A stretch of 5,835 nucleotides of DNA from Bacteroidota bacterium (GTDB lineage: Bacteria > Bacteroidota > Bacteroidia > Flavobacteriales > Flavobacteriaceae). Made by a program: the position numbers and the translations under genes. The stretch's first letter is position 1. Each line of letters starts with the position of its first letter. Under the pieces are notes generated by a model. That model did not search any database and was not told the DNA's origin. It worked only from the letters and a program-made list of their open reading frames with translations. Below are positions 3,979-5,835 of the stretch, one piece after another. The DNA lies in assembly GCA_023386255.1 (NCBI GenBank), contig JAEWKB010000234.1, positions 1 to 5,835 of the forward strand, in the 5' to 3' direction.

Positions 3979-5499
3979 ATGAAATTTGTAGAATCAACAG
4001 ATTCGAAAGAGAAGGAGAAGCTCAAGAAGTTTTACAAAAAGCTTCTTAATCAGGTGCCGGATGTCATCTTTAAGATGATTTATCGCACTGATGATACAAA
4101 TGTTGTAACATTTATAAGCGAAAGGGTAAATGATCTGTATGAGCTTACTGTTGATGAAATATTAAAAGATGCTGATATACTTTTCAGGGAACGCATAGTG
4201 CCTGAAGATAAAGAAGTTATTGGTACAGCGCTTATAAAAAGCAATACTACAGGTGTAGTTTGGGATCCGGAATTTAGGGTTATACTTCCTACAAAGGGGC
4301 TGCGCTGGCTAAAGCTTACTGCAATGCCTGAGCCCCAGGCTGATGGTTCTATTCATTATTTTGGCAGGGTGACCGATATTACCGAAATGAAGGAGCAGCA
4401 GTTAAAGCTGAAAAAAGACCAGGAGCGCATGGAGTTTGCACTTGATGCGGCTTCGGAAGGTGTTTGGGACTGGAATATGGTTACCAATATGGTACACTTT
4501 ACTCCTGAAACCATGAAGATACTTGGGTTTGAACCTAAGGAAATAACAGTACCCCAGTCATTTTGGCTGGACCGTATTCATCCGGACGATGTTGAGCTTA
4601 GAGAGGCTGACAAGAAAAAGGGGCTCAAGAAAAATAATGTAGCTTATGAGAGCATATACAGGGTACGTACTGAAAGCGGCAAATACAAGTGGCTGCTTAG
4701 CAGGGGCAGGGCGGTAGAGTTTGATGAGAACGGTAAAGCTGTAAGGGCCATAGGTATCCATAAGGATATTACCGAAATGAAGGAGAAGGAGATTGAACTG
4801 GCAAATACCATAAACATCATTAGCAGCCAGAACAACAGGCTTAGCAATTTTGCCCACATAGTATCACATAACCTTCGTTCTCACGCCGGCAATCTTAAAA
4901 TGCTGCTGGATTTGCTAAAATCGGCTGACGAAAAGGAAAGGGAAGAGATGCTGCAGCACCTGGAGGCTATTTCTGATGGGCTTTCAATAACCATCAGCCA
5001 CCTCAAAGAACTTGTAGAAATTCAGTTTGAAGTTAAGATAGTGAAGGAAAAATTAAACCTGAGGTCTTACCTGAAAAATATCCTGAATATCCTGCATAAT
5101 GAAATTACAAAGCATGGTGTTACAATAGAAATTAATATACCACTTGATGTAACAGTAGATTATAACCCTGCCTATCTTGAAAGTATTTTGCTTAACTTCA
5201 CCACCAATGCAATAAAATATTCAAGTACGGAAAGGAAGCCAATGATATCTTATGATTTTAGCATAACAGACGGGAAAAAAGTACTTGCAGTTTCAGATAA
5301 CGGGTTGGGGATAGACCTTAAAAAGCACAAAAATTCTTTATTCGGTATGTACAAAACGTTTCATAAGCATCAAAATTCACGTGGTATAGGTTTGTTTATA
5401 ACCAAAAACCAGGTGGAAGCCATGGGCGGGAAAATTGAGGTAATAAGCGAAGTAAATAAGGGTACAACTTTTAAAATCTATTTTAATGAAGAAGATTGA
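3979..5499 (+). CDS. Soluble PAS-PAS sensor histidine kinase
   Basis: The 506-residue protein has no signal peptide or membrane segment, so it should sense a cytoplasmic cue. PAS domain 1 spans about 20-137 and PAS domain 2 (PAS_3-like, with GVWDWN at 161-166 and HPDD at 201-204) about 148-268; each ends in a DITEMKE linker (133-139, 263-269). The dimerisation/phosphoacceptor segment is about 285-350, with likely phosphorylated H297 in FAHIVSHNLRSHAGN. The ATPase domain spans about 360-504: N box NFTTNAIKYS (N406, N410), G1 box DNGLGID (440-446), F box LFGMYKTFH (454-462) and G2 box RGIGLFITK (468-476). The usual acidic residue after the histidine and the proline of the H-box are missing (HNLRSHAG). 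The gene overlaps the following response-regulator gene by 14 bases, so that protein is its probable partner. The ligand or cofactor of the PAS domains cannot be read from the sequence. Confidence 0.92.
   Translation: MKFVESTDSKEKEKLKKFYKKLLNQVPDVIFKMIYRTDDTNVVTFISERVNDLYELTVDEILKDADILFRERIVPEDKEVIGTALIKSNTTGVVWDPEFRVILPTKGLRWLKLTAMPEPQADGSIHYFGRVTDITEMKEQQLKLKKDQERMEFALDAASEGVWDWNMVTNMVHFTPETMKILGFEPKEITVPQSFWLDRIHPDDVELREADKKKGLKKNNVAYESIYRVRTESGKYKWLLSRGRAVEFDENGKAVRAIGIHKDITEMKEKEIELANTINIISSQNNRLSNFAHIVSHNLRSHAGNLKMLLDLLKSADEKEREEMLQHLEAISDGLSITISHLKELVEIQFEVKIVKEKLNLRSYLKNILNILHNEITKHGVTIEINIPLDVTVDYNPAYLESILLNFTTNAIKYSSTERKPMISYDFSITDGKKVLAVSDNGLGIDLKKHKNSLFGMYKTFHKHQNSRGIGLFITKNQVEAMGGKIEVISEVNKGTTFKIYFNEED
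4375..4395 (+). repeat. Copy 1 of 21-base direct repeat in PAS linker
   Basis: This 21-base stretch is identical to 4765-4785, exactly 390 bases (130 codons) away and in the same frame. It encodes DITEMKE at the end of the first PAS domain. Confidence 0.85.
4765..4785 (+). repeat. Copy 2 of 21-base direct repeat in PAS linker
   Basis: This is the identical second copy of the stretch at 4375-4395, encoding DITEMKE at the end of the second PAS domain. The surrounding PAS sequences differ clearly. Confidence 0.85.
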
Positions 5500-5835
5500 G
5501 ACGCTGTACGTAATAGATGATGATAAAATATATCATTTCCTGTTCAAAAACCTGTTGAAGCAAAACGGCATTGATGTTTCAACAAAATTCTTTCCAAACG
5601 GGCTGGAGGCTATAGAGTATATAAAGAAGCACGCACATGAAGAAGGCTTGCCAGACCTGATTCTGCTTGATGTAAACATGCCTATAATGAACGGATGGCA
5701 ATTTTTGGAAGAGTATGCACGCATTGCAGATGGCCTTCCGAAAAAAACCGAAATAAACATGATAAGTTCTTCTAACAATGAAGTAGATATCACACGCTCT
5801 AAAGACTATAATGGTTTGGTAGCCAACTATTATTT
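5486..5835 (+). CDS. CheY-like response regulator, cut by the window end
   Basis: The ATG at 5486 opens a frame that overlaps the last 14 bases of the kinase gene and stays open to the window edge (116 codons plus two bases). The protein begins MKKIETLYVIDDDKIYHFL. The receiver-domain residues are present: acidic pocket D11-D13, phosphoacceptor D62 in LILLDVNMP with NGW following (69-71), and the conserved hydroxyl residue within ISSS (93-96). The conserved lysine should come just after the final ANYYF and lies outside. When phosphorylated by the kinase next door it would relay the signal. What follows the receiver domain cannot be seen: single-domain regulators of about 140 residues with this LPDLILLDVNMPIMNGW pattern are common in this phylum, but an output domain is not excluded. 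The overlap implies translational coupling with the kinase. Confidence 0.92.
   Translation, partial: MKKIETLYVIDDDKIYHFLFKNLLKQNGIDVSTKFFPNGLEAIEYIKKHAHEEGLPDLILLDVNMPIMNGWQFLEEYARIADGLPKKTEINMISSSNNEVDITRSKDYNGLVANYY

Noticed and set aside
4558..4859. Two overlapping minus-strand open frames inside the kinase gene, hydrophobic and membrane-like
   Set aside because: Both are antisense to the second PAS domain and linker. The hydrophobic look comes from reversing Lys- and Glu-rich codons.
5533..5793. 86-codon minus-strand open frame at the right edge
   Set aside because: The opposite strand encodes a receiver domain with all visible signature residues.

Overview
The window looks like ordinary chromosomal DNA from a member of the Bacteroidota, most likely a flavobacterium. 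The evidence is AT-rich intergenic DNA, repeated matches to the TAnnTTTG promoter element of this phylum, A-rich leaders without Shine-Dalgarno sequences, PorT-type outer-membrane beta-barrel proteins, and a flavobacterial style of XerD and of PAS-type histidine kinase. Genus and species cannot be settled from the sequence alone.

Left edge (1-192): the first codons of aroQ (type II 3-dehydroquinate dehydratase) lie on the minus strand and run off the window. Behind them are a plausible aroQ promoter and a strong intrinsic terminator belonging to the next operon.

Outer-membrane protein block (193-2916): there are four small secreted beta-barrel genes. Two PorT-family paralogues (758-1285, then 193-735) form a minus-strand operon with a 22-base gap and similar leaders. 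A divergent gene (1552-2202, plus strand) encodes an unrelated barrel with four long acidic loops and codon usage that suggests high expression. A third PorT-family paralogue (2272-2916, minus strand) converges on it across a shared bidirectional terminator.

Housekeeping and signalling (2917-5835): xerD (3007-3906) encodes a tyrosine recombinase with every catalytic residue present, expected to act with XerC in chromosome dimer resolution. It is followed by a soluble histidine kinase with two PAS domains (3979-5499). The kinase overlaps by 14 bases the start of a CheY-like response regulator (5486 to beyond the window end), so the two very probably form a two-component pair.

No tRNA, rRNA, CRISPR array, insertion sequence or phage gene was seen, and no stretch over 300 bases lacks a gene. 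I found no convincing undescribed multi-gene system. The points most worth a second look are the barrel-gene cluster between aroQ and xerD, the unusual H-box of the kinase, the repeated acidic hairpins of the 1552-2202 protein, and the possible second promoter or long leader upstream of it.
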